Shown here: piece after piece, positions 1 through 8,969 of the stretch
Position numbering within the stretch: the stretch's first letter is position 1
Layout of the letters: each line of letters starts with the position of its first letter
Assembly: GCF_013283645.1 (NCBI RefSeq)
Contig: NZ_JABEKV010000003.1
Location: forward strand, 372,001-436,000
Direction: 5' to 3'
Source of the DNA: Sinorhizobium psoraleae
GTDB lineage: Bacteria; Pseudomonadota; Alphaproteobacteria; Rhizobiales; Rhizobiaceae
DNA length: 64,000 nt
Notes under the pieces: generated by a model
Told to the model about the DNA's origin: nothing
The model's input: the letters and a program-made list of their open reading frames with translations, nothing else
Database searches by the model: none
Position numbers and translations under genes: made by a program

Positions 1-132
1 GTCGCGCGCGATCCAGCGGCTCTGTTCCCAGATCGTCTCGCCCGGCGGAGGCGCAACGCCGCCGACGATCACATCGCCCACCTCGCCTTCGGCGTGAGCT
101 GAGATGACATGAATGGTTTTCGTGCTGCGCAT
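1..132 (-). CDS. Proline racemase family enzyme, N-terminal part only (cut by window edge)
   Basis: The first 44 codons are present, beginning [20 protein letters not shown], behind a good ribosome site (AAAGGAG) seven bases from the ATG. The opening '[14 protein letters not shown]' is characteristic of the proline racemase / hydroxyproline epimerase / trans-3-hydroxyproline dehydratase superfamily. It follows the aconitase-X gene by 12 bases and is the distal gene of the hyp operon. Because hypRE is already the 4-hydroxyproline epimerase, a trans-3-hydroxy-L-proline dehydratase role is likely, but the catalytic Cys/Thr positions lie outside the window, so the exact reaction cannot be read. 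Confidence 0.8.
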   Translation of the reverse strand, partial: MRSTKTIHVISAHAEGEVGDVIVGGVAPPPGETIWEQSRWIARD

Positions 133-144
133 CGCGAACTCCTT

Positions 145-1836
145 TCAGGATAACCAGTCCGGCAGCCGTGCCGGGACGCGTCCGGTCAGAGCCGCGGTGA
201 CGCAGTCGGCGAGGCTGCCGAAGCGCACGGTGCGGCCGGAGAGACCGGGACCGTAATGGGCGTATTTGCCTGAATTGGTGATCAGCGCGCGGGTCTTGGT
301 CGGGAAGACCGGCTCGGAAATCGAGCACCAGCAGAGGTCCGGCAGAACCTGCACGCCGCTCATCTCGAGCCGGGCGAGCGTACCCTCGCTGCGCGCCTCG
401 GCGATGACCTGGTGCGCGGCCGTGACGATCACCGCGACCTCGGGATGCCGCATGCGCCCTGCGAGCGCATCGGCTAGCGCGCGACATTCGCCGAGCGAGG
501 CATGCGGGCTGCCGATCGCGACGAGTTCCACTTGGTCCGGTCCGTCGTTCAAGCTCGACCATGCGGCGGCCATGTCGGCATGGGAGATGTTCGCGTGGTC
601 CGCGTCTTCGGCCGCTGCACCGTCCGCCTCGGGCGTGACGCCCTCCACATGCAGCATCGGCGCGGCGGAGGTGGTGCCGAAAGCGGCGCAGAGCGCCTTG
701 AGGTCGTCGCGCGTGGGCTGCCCCGCGGCGAGCCCGCGCAGGAGCGGTATACGATCCGGCGCCACGCGACCGGCGAGATAACCGACCAGCGGCCAGAATG
801 CATCGTCCACGTCTTCCGGCAGGTCGACGTCGATCACCCGTCGGGCCTTCCTGTGTTCGTCCAGATAGACGCCGGAGCGCGGTGCACGTCCGGTCAGCGC
901 GATGCAAAGGTCGAGAAAATCGGGATGCTTCGCCGTCCGTGCGCCGAGCACGCTATTGGCGAAGATCACGGCATTGGATTCCGCCCAGGCAATGGATTCG
1001 CCGGCGCGCGGTGCACTGTCGAGCAGATAGGGCGAACAGGTGAAGGTCGGACGACAGCCCATGCGGACATAGGCGTCGGCCAATCGCGCCGCCGGGTCGC
1101 CGAAGGCGGCCGGCACCCCCTGCGCCTGCCAATTCGCGCGGTCGACCGAAATGGCGTTCATGGTCGTCGGCACGCGGACCTCAGCCCCCATCTCCGCCAT
1201 CTTCTCGGCGAAAGTCAGGTTGGCGGGGCTCGCATAGATGCAGCCGTCGATATGGCCCTGCACCACGTCCACCAGCCCTTCTGCCCCCTGCTGCGCCGCC
1301 ATGGCGCAGATGATGCGCATGGCCTGCTGGACCGCGACGCCGTCGGTGCCATCCAGCATGGCGCGATCGGCCTCGGAAAGATCGAGCGCAGCCGTGGCCG
1401 GTGGTTCGACCGTGATCGTCAGATCATCCGCCTCGATCGCCGTCTCGCTGATCCGCGCTGTCTTTGCTTGCGAAAGCGTTTCAAAGGCCTTGCGCGAGAT
1501 CCGCAATACCGGCAGCGGCTTGCCGAACATTTCGGCGGCAATCAGCGCGCCGAGGGTCAGGACGTCCTCGGCTTCGCAGAATACCAGCGCGGCCGGGGCG
1601 CGACCCGTCAACGCTAGGTCGAGCAGTACCCCCGAGCCGGTGCAAGAGCCGCGGCTCGACGGCATCAGCAGGATGCCGCCGGTCAGACCGTTGCCGTGCA
1701 GTGGATGGTGCACATCAATTACCCGGCCGGTCGCCGGATCGACCCCGCCCCAGAAGCTCAGCGCCTCCACAGTGGCGACGATCGGGCCACGGGCGGCGCC
1801 GCCCAGAATGCTGCGAGCCGAGATCGATTGGGTCAT
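145..1836 (-). CDS. Aconitase X, probable cis-3-hydroxy-L-proline dehydratase (fused small and large domains)
   Basis: The 563-residue protein begins with the small swivelling domain of aconitase X (about residues 5-135, with a [10 protein letters not shown] loop) and continues into the large DUF521 domain (about 150-560). It is the single-chain form of a protein that is split in archaea. Bacterial single-chain AcnX enzymes are known as cis-3-hydroxy-L-proline dehydratases, giving pyrroline-2-carboxylate and using an Fe-S cofactor. The start ATG overlaps the hypRE stop by four bases, so the two are translationally coupled. The hyp context supports a hydroxyproline role rather than the archaeal mevalonate role. 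The product, pyrroline-2-carboxylate, is the substrate expected for HypS encoded downstream in the window. Confidence 0.85.
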   Translation of the reverse strand: MTQSISARSILGGAARGPIVATVEALSFWGGVDPATGRVIDVHHPLHGNGLTGGILLMPSSRGSCTGSGVLLDLALTGRAPAALVFCEAEDVLTLGALIAAEMFGKPLPVLRISRKAFETLSQAKTARISETAIEADDLTITVEPPATAALDLSEADRAMLDGTDGVAVQQAMRIICAMAAQQGAEGLVDVVQGHIDGCIYASPANLTFAEKMAEMGAEVRVPTTMNAISVDRANWQAQGVPAAFGDPAARLADAYVRMGCRPTFTCSPYLLDSAPRAGESIAWAESNAVIFANSVLGARTAKHPDFLDLCIALTGRAPRSGVYLDEHRKARRVIDVDLPEDVDDAFWPLVGYLAGRVAPDRIPLLRGLAAGQPTRDDLKALCAAFGTTSAAPMLHVEGVTPEADGAAAEDADHANISHADMAAAWSSLNDGPDQVELVAIGSPHASLGECRALADALAGRMRHPEVAVIVTAAHQVIAEARSEGTLARLEMSGVQVLPDLCWCSISEPVFPTKTRALITNSGKYAHYGPGLSGRTVRFGSLADCVTAALTGRVPARLPDWLS

Positions 1837-2834
1837 TTTACGACAAATCCATGAGCAAAGGGGTCACGGTCGTCGATGAAGATCGTGTTGATGCCGGTCA
1901 TCCGCGCCCATCCGGCGATGGAAGGAATGATGGCATCGCGGTCCGCGACCTTGGTCGCGGCCTCGACACGGCCCTTGAACAGTGAGCCGATGATCGATTC
2001 ATGCACGAACTCGTCGCCGACCTTGAGCTTGCCTTTGGCGGCGAGCTGCGCCATGCGGGCCGAGGTGCCGGTACCGCAGGGCGAACGGTCGATGGCCTTT
2101 TCGCCGTAGAACACGGCGTTGCGCGCATGCGCCTCAGCCTGCGTCGGCTTGCCCGTCCACTGAATATGGCTGAGGCCCCGGATCTCCGGATGCTCGGGGT
2201 GGACGAATTCATATTTGGCGTTCAATGCCGCGCGCAGCTTCGGGCTCCAGCCGACGAGTTCGCCGGCCGTATGATCGGCCATGTCGCGGAAGTTCCTTTG
2301 CGGCTCGACGATGGCATAAAAGTTGCCGCCATAGGCAACGTCGACGACGATTTCACCCAGGCCCTCGACTTCGGCGGTCAATCCCTCGGCATAGAGAAAC
2401 CCGGGCACGTTGGTCAGGCGTACCTCCTCGACGAACCGGCCCTCCTGTCGATAGGTGATGTCCACCTTGCCGGCCGGTGCGTCGATCGACAGCTTGCCGG
2501 GTTCGCGCGGGGTGATCAGCCCGTTCTCGATCGCCATGGTGATGGTGCCGATCGTGCCGTGACCGCACATCGGCAGACAGCCGGAGGTCTCGATGAAGAG
2601 CACCGCGACGTCGCAGTCCGGTCGCGTCGGCGGATAGAGGATCGAGCCCGACATCATGTCGTGCCCGCGCGGCTCGAACATCAGGCCCGTGCGGATCCAG
2701 TCGAACTCCCTGAGGAAGTGGGCGCGCTTCTCCAGCATGTTGGCCCCCTCCAGTCTCGGCCCGCCGCCGGAAACGAGGCGGACCGGATTGCCGCAGGTGT
2801 GGCCGTCGATGCAGGAGAAGGTGTAGGTGGCCAT
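1833..2834 (-). CDS. hypRE: 4-hydroxyproline 2-epimerase
   Basis: A 333-residue proline-racemase-fold enzyme with both catalytic cysteines: Cys90 in [10 protein letters not shown] and Cys253 in [10 protein letters not shown]. It interconverts trans-4-hydroxy-L-proline and cis-4-hydroxy-D-proline, the first step of the bacterial hydroxyproline pathway. The paired-Cys signature separates it from the Cys/Thr dehydratases of the same family. It sits directly downstream of the D-hydroxyproline oxidase gene hypO (13-base gap) and its stop overlaps the AcnX start (ATGA). Length matches the family. Cytoplasmic. Confidence 0.93.
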   Translation of the reverse strand: MATYTFSCIDGHTCGNPVRLVSGGGPRLEGANMLEKRAHFLREFDWIRTGLMFEPRGHDMMSGSILYPPTRPDCDVAVLFIETSGCLPMCGHGTIGTITMAIENGLITPREPGKLSIDAPAGKVDITYRQEGRFVEEVRLTNVPGFLYAEGLTAEVEGLGEIVVDVAYGGNFYAIVEPQRNFRDMADHTAGELVGWSPKLRAALNAKYEFVHPEHPEIRGLSHIQWTGKPTQAEAHARNAVFYGEKAIDRSPCGTGTSARMAQLAAKGKLKVGDEFVHESIIGSLFKGRVEAATKVADRDAIIPSIAGWARMTGINTIFIDDRDPFAHGFVVK

Positions 2835-2847
2835 GGTCGGTGCCCTG

Positions 2848-4098
2848 TCAGAATCTTTGTGGCGAGAAGGATTGAATGTCGATGGCCGGCCTCTGGCCGG
2901 TCAAGAGATCGGCGACGAGCCGGGCGGTCCCCGCCGATTGCGTCAATCCGAGGTGACCGTGGCCGAAGGCGTAGATCACATGCGGCGTGGCGCGGGCGCG
3001 GCCGATCGCCGGCAGGCTGTCGGGCAGTGACGGGCGGAAGCCCATCCATTGCACGCCACCTTCGCTTTTCAGCCCCGGCAGGAAGGTCTGCGCCTTCTTC
3101 AGCATGGCTTCCGCGCGACGGAAGTTTGGCGGCAACGTCAAGCCACCGAGTTCCACGGCACCGCCGACCCTGATGCCGGTCGAAAGCCGCGTGACGACGA
3201 AGCCATGGCCGCCGAAGGTGACCTGGGTCCGCAGGTCGAAGGCGTTCGAGGGAAGCGTGGTATTGTAACCGCGCTCGGTCTCGAGCGGAATGCGCTCGCC
3301 AAGGGTGCGGGCGATACGGTGCGAGAAGGCGCCGGCCGCAAGCACCACGTGGCGGGCACGCCGCGTCTTGCCATCCGCCGCAGTCAGTTCGACCCCGCCC
3401 TCGACCGGCCTCAGTGCCACGATCTCGGCGCGTTCGACCGCACCGCCCCGGGCGCCGAAATGGTCCGCGAGCGCCAGCGTGTAGAGCTTCGGATCGGCGA
3501 TCGAATACCAGCCGGGCGTGAAGGTCCCATGGGTGAAGCGCGGTGCAAGGCCGGGCTGGATCTCGCGCATGGCCGAGGCGTCGAGGTGACGGAACTCGAT
3601 GCCGTGCTCCGCCCGCGCCTTCCAGCCGGGCAGCGAAGCCTTCAGTTCGGCCTCGCTTTCATAGACCTGAAGATTGCCTTCCTTGCGCAGCATCGGCAAG
3701 GTTCCGGTCGCCGCGAGGAAGGGCTCCAGCTCCGCCTTCGACAGGTCCATCATCGCCGTTTGTGCTGCCGTCGAATGCGCCACCCGCTTCGGCGAGCAGG
3801 CGCGCCAGAAGCGGAACATCCACGGTGCGATCTGTGCGGCGTAGGCGGGCGGAACGGTCAGCGGCCCGAGCGGGTCGAGCAGCCACTTCGGCGCCTTCTT
3901 GAGGATACCGGGCGAGGCGAGCGGCAGGATGTCGGTGAAGGCGAAAGCCCCGGCATTGCCCGCCGAGGCTCCGGCAGCAGGGCCCTCGCGATCGAGTACG
4001 GTGACCGAAAGCCCCCGTGCCTGGGCCGCGATTGCGGCGGAAAGGCCGACAACGCCGGCGCCGATGACGATGAGGTCAGGCTGAGCTGCATCCTTCAT
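2848..4098 (-). CDS. hypO: FAD-dependent D-hydroxyproline dehydrogenase (D-amino acid dehydrogenase family)
   Basis: The 416-residue flavoprotein has an N-terminal dinucleotide-binding motif (VIGAGVVGLSAA, residues about 10-21) and DAO/DadA architecture to the end. It is expected to oxidise cis-4-hydroxy-D-proline to pyrroline-4-hydroxy-2-carboxylate, passing electrons to the respiratory chain. I chose the ATG giving MKDAAQPDLIVIGAG because the flavin fold starts immediately after it. It lies 7 bases after the ABC ATPase gene and just upstream of hypRE, so transport, oxidation and epimerisation are co-transcribed. Confidence 0.9.
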   Translation of the reverse strand: MKDAAQPDLIVIGAGVVGLSAAIAAQARGLSVTVLDREGPAAGASAGNAGAFAFTDILPLASPGILKKAPKWLLDPLGPLTVPPAYAAQIAPWMFRFWRACSPKRVAHSTAAQTAMMDLSKAELEPFLAATGTLPMLRKEGNLQVYESEAELKASLPGWKARAEHGIEFRHLDASAMREIQPGLAPRFTHGTFTPGWYSIADPKLYTLALADHFGARGGAVERAEIVALRPVEGGVELTAADGKTRRARHVVLAAGAFSHRIARTLGERIPLETERGYNTTLPSNAFDLRTQVTFGGHGFVVTRLSTGIRVGGAVELGGLTLPPNFRRAEAMLKKAQTFLPGLKSEGGVQWMGFRPSLPDSLPAIGRARATPHVIYAFGHGHLGLTQSAGTARLVADLLTGQRPAIDIQSFSPQRF

Positions 4099-4105
4099 GA
4101 TCGCC

Positions 4106-4828
4106 TCAGTGCGTCGCTGCGAGAAACTTCTGCAGTTCGGGATCCTTCGGTGCACCGAAGAGCGCTTCCGGCGGCGCGATTTCCGCCATCACGCCCTTCT
4201 GGAAGAAGGCCACCCGGTCGGACACCTCGCGGGCGAACTTCATCTCGTGCGTGACGCAGATCATCGTCATGCCCTCGGAGGCGAGCATGCGCAGCGTATC
4301 GAGAACTTCGCCGACAAGCTGGGGATCGAGCGCCGAGGTCACTTCGTCGAACAGCATGTATTCCGGCGACATGGCGAGCGCGCGGGCGATTGCCATGCGC
4401 TGCTGCTGGCCGCCCGACATGCGGGCCGGATAGACCGAGAGCTTCTCGCCAAGGCCTACATGGGTGAGCTGCTTGACGGCAATCTCCTCGGCCTTCTCCT
4501 TGGAAAGGCCAAGCACCTTGCGCGGCGCCAGCATGACGTTCTCGAGAACGGTCAGGTGCGGAAAGGCGTTCCACTGCTGAAAGACGATGCCGATCTTGCG
4601 GCGCAGTTTGTTGAGGTCGGTCGTCTTGGCGTGGACCTCGGTACCGTCGACCATGATGCGGCCCGCATCGATCGGCTCGAGGCCGTTGATGCAGGTGAGC
4701 AGCGTCGATTTCCCGGAGCCGGAGCCGCCGATGACCGTCACGACTTCACCCTTCTCGACGGTGAGGTCGATGCCTTTGAGAACCTCCAGCGAGCCGAAGG
4801 ATTTGCGGACGTTCTGGATCTCAATCAT
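4106..4828 (-). CDS. hypQ: Polar amino acid ABC transporter ATPase (hydroxyproline uptake)
   Basis: A 240-residue ATPase of the GlnQ/HisP class. Visible motifs are Walker A GGSGSGKST, signature SGGQQQR and Walker B MLFDEVTSALD followed by the switch histidine in CVTHEM. The start MIEIQNVRKSF overlaps the upstream permease gene by 8 bases. It energises the two permeases encoded upstream with the HypM binding protein. The assignment to hydroxyproline rests on operon position and on the known hypMNPQ system of S. meliloti. Confidence 0.9.
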   Translation of the reverse strand: MIEIQNVRKSFGSLEVLKGIDLTVEKGEVVTVIGGSGSGKSTLLTCINGLEPIDAGRIMVDGTEVHAKTTDLNKLRRKIGIVFQQWNAFPHLTVLENVMLAPRKVLGLSKEKAEEIAVKQLTHVGLGEKLSVYPARMSGGQQQRMAIARALAMSPEYMLFDEVTSALDPQLVGEVLDTLRMLASEGMTMICVTHEMKFAREVSDRVAFFQKGVMAEIAPPEALFGAPKDPELQKFLAATH

Positions 4829-5471
4829 TGGACCACCGTTTTTCAAGATAACCGCCGAGCCGGGCGATTGGGAAGCTGATGAGGAAATAGATGGCACCGC
4901 AGATCATGAGGATGAGCAGCGGTTCCTGCAGGCGGGTGACGAGCACCTGCGAGGCGCGCAGCAGTTCGATCAGCCCAAGCCAGAGCACGAGCGCGGAGTC
5001 CTTCATGACGCCGAGCGTCAGACCGATCCAGGACGGCAGCGAAACGCGGGTGGCGAGCGGCGCCACGATGTAGCGCATGTCCTGCCACCAGGTCATGCCG
5101 AGCGACCGGGCGGAGCGCCGTGTCGTCGGGGGCACCGAGGCGATGCCGCCGCGCACGATCTCGGTGCAATAGGCGGCCGTATAGAGCGACAGCACCACGC
5201 AGGACGTCGTGAACGGAGGCCAGCCGAGCTTGGCGATCGACTGGAAGGCGTTGCCGAGGACGAGCTGGATCAGCAGCGGCACCGAGCGGAAGACGTCGAG
5301 CAGGAAGGTGAGCGGCGCCGACCAGTAAGGGCCGACCTGGTTGCGCACGACGCCGAAGATGACACCGAGCACGGTGCCGGCCGCGACCGAGACGGCCGTG
5401 ACCGCGAGCGTCATCAGAGCACCCTGTGCGAGAAAGCCAAGGTCACTTAGGGTGAGGGCGGTATTGAACAT
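4821..5471 (-). CDS. hypP: Amino acid ABC transporter permease
   Basis: A 216-residue HisM/GlnP-type inner-membrane permease with about five hydrophobic segments and the EAA-loop region around residues 115-135 (RSLGMTWWQ). It pairs with the second permease encoded 12 bases upstream. Its 3' end overlaps the ATPase start. Which of the two permeases corresponds to HypN or HypP is assigned by order only. Confidence 0.85.
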   Translation of the reverse strand: MFNTALTLSDLGFLAQGALMTLAVTAVSVAAGTVLGVIFGVVRNQVGPYWSAPLTFLLDVFRSVPLLIQLVLGNAFQSIAKLGWPPFTTSCVVLSLYTAAYCTEIVRGGIASVPPTTRRSARSLGMTWWQDMRYIVAPLATRVSLPSWIGLTLGVMKDSALVLWLGLIELLRASQVLVTRLQEPLLILMICGAIYFLISFPIARLGGYLEKRWSND

Positions 5472-5483
5472 CTCTCACCTCTC

Positions 5484-6149
5484 TCAGTAGCGGAACAGGC
5501 GCGAGGCGAGCGCACGCGCCGCCAGCGTCACGGCCTTGGCGATGACGTAGTAGATCACGGCGGCAAGGGCGAAGAATTCGAAGGTGCGGAACGACCGCGC
5601 GTTCAGCTCCTGGGTGACGCCAGCGAGATCGGAATTCATGCCGACAGTGACGCCGAGCGACGTCATCAGGATCGCCCAGACCATCTGGTTGGTGGCGGGC
5701 AGGAATGCAACGCGCAGCATCTGCGGCAGGACGATGTAGCGGAAGGCCTGCACTGGGGTCATCCCGAGCGAGCGACCGGCGCGCGTCTGGGTGTCCGGAA
5801 TGGCCTTGAGCGCACCGCGGAAATTCTCCGCAAGGTAGCCGGCATTGTTGAAGGCGATCCCGACGAGCAGCGCCGTATAGGGGCTCAGATGGATGCCGAA
5901 ATTGCCGAGGCCGAAATGGGCCATGTAAATCTGGAACAGTGCCGGGGTGTTGCGGGCGATCTCGACCCAGGTCGCGGCAATGCCACCAAGGACGCGGTTC
6001 CCGGACAGGCGGCAGGCCGTCAACGCGAGCGCGAGTGCGAGGCCGATGACCATCGACAGCAGCGCCACCTGCAAGGTGATCAGCGCTCCGTCGAGCATCT
6101 GCGGCAGGGCCTTCAGCGCCTGATTCCAATGGAAGGTATAACTGAACAT
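5484..6149 (-). CDS. hypN: Amino acid ABC transporter permease
   Basis: A 221-residue HisM/GlnP-type permease with a hydrophobic N-terminal helix and an EAA loop (RAGRSLGMTPVQAFRYIVLP). The ATG giving MFSYTFHW is preferred over a GTG four codons earlier, because that GTG lies within the ribosome site AAGGGGTGAG. It is separated from the binding-protein gene hypM by 174 bases that hold a large palindromic repeat; such a spacer commonly reduces permease expression relative to the binding protein. Confidence 0.85.
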   Translation of the reverse strand: MFSYTFHWNQALKALPQMLDGALITLQVALLSMVIGLALALALTACRLSGNRVLGGIAATWVEIARNTPALFQIYMAHFGLGNFGIHLSPYTALLVGIAFNNAGYLAENFRGALKAIPDTQTRAGRSLGMTPVQAFRYIVLPQMLRVAFLPATNQMVWAILMTSLGVTVGMNSDLAGVTQELNARSFRTFEFFALAAVIYYVIAKAVTLAARALASRLFRY

Positions 6150-6180
6150 TTTTCGTCTCACCCCTTCGGAAACGAATAGC

Positions 6181-6305
6181 GGCGCGAGGCTACAGCGCCG
6201 AGCGTCTTATGAGACGCGCAAAGGACGCTGTAGCACTTTGAATTGCTGCATGTTTCTTCCTTAAATCAGCTACGATTCAAGGAAACATGCAGTAGGCCTC
6301 GCGCC
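6181..6305. repeat. ABC/RIME-type palindromic repeat between hypM and hypN
   Basis: The core runs from TACAGCGCCGAGCGTC through two hairpins (GCGTC...GACGC and GCATGTTTC...GGAAACATGC) to ATGCAGTA. It is bracketed by outer inverted arms GGCGCGAGGC (6181-6190) and GCCTCGCGCC (6296-6305). The same core recurs near 10024, 50301, 53134 and, inverted, 61604. Such elements are known as mosaic intergenic repeats in rhizobia. Confidence 0.85.
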
Positions 6306-6323
6306 GCAAGAGAAGCGGCTTGA

Positions 6324-7130
6324 TCAGCGATAGACGCCGTTGACCGTCAGCTCCGGCACCTCGCCGCCAACCCACTTTTCGTAGAGTTCCTTGTAGCGGC
6401 CGGTGCGAACCTGCTGATTGATGAACAGGTTGAGGTAGTTGATGAGGCCGTATTCTTCGCGGTTGGTGAAGAGCGCCACATAATCGGTGTCGAACGGCGC
6501 CTTGCCAACAACGGAGATACCGGCGAACTTGCCGGTCTTCACATTGGCCTGGGCGACAGTCGAGGTCGACACGGTGGCGTCGATCTGCCCCTGGCTCAGC
6601 GCAAGGAAGACGTCAGCCTGCGTCTGGTAGGGGCGGAACTCACCGGCGCCCCAGGCCTTGACCTGGTTTTCCAGTGCGATCGCTTCGAACGTGCCTGCCG
6701 TTGCGCCGACGACCTTGCCCTTCATGTCTTCGAAGGACTTGATGCCCGTCTTGTCGTTGGCGGTGACGGCCATCTCGAAGGCGAAGTACGGCATCGTCAT
6801 GCCAACGGTCTTGGCGCGCTCCAGCGTGTCCGATGTCGAGGCAACGCCGACATCAACACGGCCCGACATGAGAGCAGGGATGCGCTCCGGGAACGGGGTT
6901 TCCACGATCTCTGCCGTTACGCCGAGTGCCTTGGCAAGGTCATTGCAATAGTCGACGTCGAAGCCGATCGGATTGTTGCTCTCGTCGCGAGAACCCATCG
7001 GTGGGAAGTCGAGCACAACGGCACAGCGCAGCGTGCCAGAGCCAATGATGTCATCAAGTTTGTCGGCATGGGCCGGGCTGGTCAGAGCTGTGGCCGCAAC
7101 GAGGCCGAACGCGAGCACCGAGGTCTTCAT
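6324..7130 (-). CDS. hypM: Periplasmic hydroxyproline-binding protein of the ABC importer
   Basis: A 268-residue family-3 solute-binding protein. The chosen start MKTSVLAFG gives a clear Sec signal peptide ending ...SPAHA before DKLDD (about residue 22), which an upstream start would bury. The mature part has the amino-acid-binding signature GFDVDYCNDLAKALG. It is the first gene of the transporter-hypO-hypRE operon, and its promoter region carries two TTGTATTTT half-sites 11 bases apart. Confidence 0.9.
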   Translation of the reverse strand: MKTSVLAFGLVAATALTSPAHADKLDDIIGSGTLRCAVVLDFPPMGSRDESNNPIGFDVDYCNDLAKALGVTAEIVETPFPERIPALMSGRVDVGVASTSDTLERAKTVGMTMPYFAFEMAVTANDKTGIKSFEDMKGKVVGATAGTFEAIALENQVKAWGAGEFRPYQTQADVFLALSQGQIDATVSTSTVAQANVKTGKFAGISVVGKAPFDTDYVALFTNREEYGLINYLNLFINQQVRTGRYKELYEKWVGGEVPELTVNGVYR

Positions 7131-7207
7131 TATCTCTCTCTCCCTGAAATGGTGTGCCGTCTTACGGCGGCGGACTATTCCGCATTGAAGCGCACAAATC
7201 AATTGCA

Positions 7208-7227
7208 AAAATACAAGAAAAATACAA
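7208..7227 (-). promoter_or_regulatory. Candidate HypR operator before hypM
   Basis: Two copies of TTGTATTTT on the minus strand (7219-7227 and 7208-7216), 11 bases apart, lie 78-97 bases upstream of the hypM ATG. The same element with the same 11-base phase precedes hypD, and a related one lies between hypH and hypS. Binding by HypR is inferred. Confidence 0.6.
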
Positions 7228-7255
7228 AAAGTATATAGCCGTGCTCCCGCACGCA

Positions 7256-7293
7256 ATTAAAGGAAGCTTTCCCTTGTGGAAAAGCTCCTTTTA
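7256..7293 (-). terminator. Probable terminator after hypH
   Basis: An imperfect hairpin with arms AAAGGAAGCTTTCC and GGAAAAGCTCCTTTT lies 21 bases past the hypH stop, upstream of the hypM promoter. The U-tract is short, so efficiency is uncertain. Confidence 0.5.
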
Positions 7294-7313
7294 TTGCTTG
7301 CGTGCCGTTTGGA

Positions 7314-8831
7314 TCAGCCGAGGAAATCCTCCGGCAGCAGGCCCTCCGGCATGTTCTGATAGGCCACCGGACGCAGGAAACGTCGAATCGACAGGGTGCC
7401 GACGCTGGTTGCCCCGAAATTGGTCGAGGCGGGATAGGGTCCGCCATGCACCATGGAATCGACCACTTCAACCCCGGTCGGGAAGCCGTCGACCAGCACC
7501 CGCCCCGCCTTACGCTCAAGTACCGGGCGCAGGCGCCGGGCCGCGTCCAGGTCGGCGGAATCCATGTGGATGGTCGCGGTCAGTTGTCCCTCGAACCCGT
7601 GCGCGAGTTGCTCCATCTCCTCGAGCGAGCCCACCCGGACCACGAGCCCCAGAGGTCCGAAGACCTCCTCGCCGAGCGCATGATCTGAGAGGAACTGCGC
7701 GCCGGTCGTCTCGAAGAGGTTGGGCGAGGCGGTGCGATCGGACGACTGAGTGACGAGCAACGGCTTGACGGCGTTGCGGCTGGCAAAGCGCGCCTGCCCG
7801 TCATGATAGGCTTTGGCGATGCCGTCGGTCAGCATCGTCTGCGGCGCGACCTTGGCGAGCGCCTCGACAGTGGCTGTCGTGAAGCGGTCCGCGGCGGCAC
7901 CACTGACGACCACTGCGATGCCTGGATTGGTGCAGAACTGGCCGGCGCCCATGGTCAGCGAACCGGCCCAGCCTTGGCCGAGCGTCTCCGCGCGGGCATT
8001 CAGGGCTTCCGGCAGCAGGAACATCGGGTTGACCGAGCCGAGTTCGCCGAAGAACGGGATCGGCTCGGGTCGTGCGGCGCAGAGATCGAAGAGCGCACGG
8101 CCACCAGCCAGCGAACCGGTGAAGCCGACGGCCTTGATCAGTGGGTGCTGCACCAGGGCATGGCCGACTTCGCGGCTACCGCCCTGGATCAGCGAGAACA
8201 CGCCGGGGTGGACGCCGGTCTTGCGGATGGCTGCCTCGATCGCCTGGGCGACGATTTCACCGGTGCCTGGATGCGCCGAATGGCCCTTCACGACCACGGG
8301 GCAGCCTGCGGCGAGCGCCGCAGCGGTGTCGCCGCCGGCTGTCGAGAAGGCGAGCGGGAAGTTCGAGGCGCCGAAGACGGCGACCGGACCGATCGGCCGC
8401 TGGATGAGCCGAATCTCCGGGCGCGGCGCCGGCTGGCGGTCCGGCATCGCCGCGTCGAAGCGGCGGTCCAGGTGCTCGCCCTTTTCGATGTGGTCGGCGA
8501 ACAACCGAAGCTGCCCGGTGGTCCGGCCGCGTTCACCCTGCAGACGGGCCTCGGGCAGACCGGTCTCCTGGCTGCCGATCTCGGTGATGGCATCGGCACG
8601 GACTTCGATCTCGTCGGCAATGGCGCGCAGGAAGGCCGCGCGCTCCGCCCGCGAGGAATAGCCAAAGCTCCAGAAGGCTTCCTCGGCCGCCTCGCAGGCC
8701 CGGTTCACCAGTTCGACGGTGCCTATGGCAAAGTGATGCACCGGGCCGTGGGCCGGGGCGGAGCCGAATGTGCCCGCGCCGTCGAGCCATTGGCCGGCGA
8801 CGAGGTGTTTTCCTTTTGGGGTAAAGACCAT
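7314..8831 (-). CDS. hypH: Alpha-ketoglutaric semialdehyde dehydrogenase
   Basis: A 505-residue aldehyde dehydrogenase. Catalytic Cys300 lies in GAGQFCTNPG and the general-base Glu263 in FFGELGS; the NAD(P)-binding glycine motif is FTGSLAGGR. It oxidises 2,5-dioxopentanoate (alpha-ketoglutarate semialdehyde), the product of HypD, to alpha-ketoglutarate, the final step of hydroxyproline catabolism. The start MVFTPKGKHLVAG is set by the N-terminal homology; the longer open frame upstream is antisense to hypS. It is divergent from hypS across 138 bases. Confidence 0.93.
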   Translation of the reverse strand: MVFTPKGKHLVAGQWLDGAGTFGSAPAHGPVHHFAIGTVELVNRACEAAEEAFWSFGYSSRAERAAFLRAIADEIEVRADAITEIGSQETGLPEARLQGERGRTTGQLRLFADHIEKGEHLDRRFDAAMPDRQPAPRPEIRLIQRPIGPVAVFGASNFPLAFSTAGGDTAAALAAGCPVVVKGHSAHPGTGEIVAQAIEAAIRKTGVHPGVFSLIQGGSREVGHALVQHPLIKAVGFTGSLAGGRALFDLCAARPEPIPFFGELGSVNPMFLLPEALNARAETLGQGWAGSLTMGAGQFCTNPGIAVVVSGAAADRFTTATVEALAKVAPQTMLTDGIAKAYHDGQARFASRNAVKPLLVTQSSDRTASPNLFETTGAQFLSDHALGEEVFGPLGLVVRVGSLEEMEQLAHGFEGQLTATIHMDSADLDAARRLRPVLERKAGRVLVDGFPTGVEVVDSMVHGGPYPASTNFGATSVGTLSIRRFLRPVAYQNMPEGLLPEDFLG

Positions 8832-8893
8832 CTGACGTTCCTTTCTCAAAAAATCGGTGCTTCGGCAAAGATCAACCCGCGAACGAATTGCAC

Positions 8894-8924
8894 TTGTCGA
8901 AACTTTGTATACTGTTTGTATGCA
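8894..8924. promoter_or_regulatory. Candidate HypR operator between hypH and hypS
   Basis: Three TTGT(C/A) half-sites start at 8894 (TTGTCGAAA), 8905 (TTGTATACT) and 8916 (TTGTATGCA), each exactly 11 bases from the next, in the divergent hypH-hypS promoter. Confidence 0.6.
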
Positions 8925-8969
8925 CGACATCAACCGTTCCGCCCGCCCGTAGCGACTAGAGGCAATGCC

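Noticed and set aside
7803-8969. Long in-frame extension upstream of hypS
   Set aside because: It is antisense to hypH, shows no domain, and the Ldh2-family homology begins at 8970.
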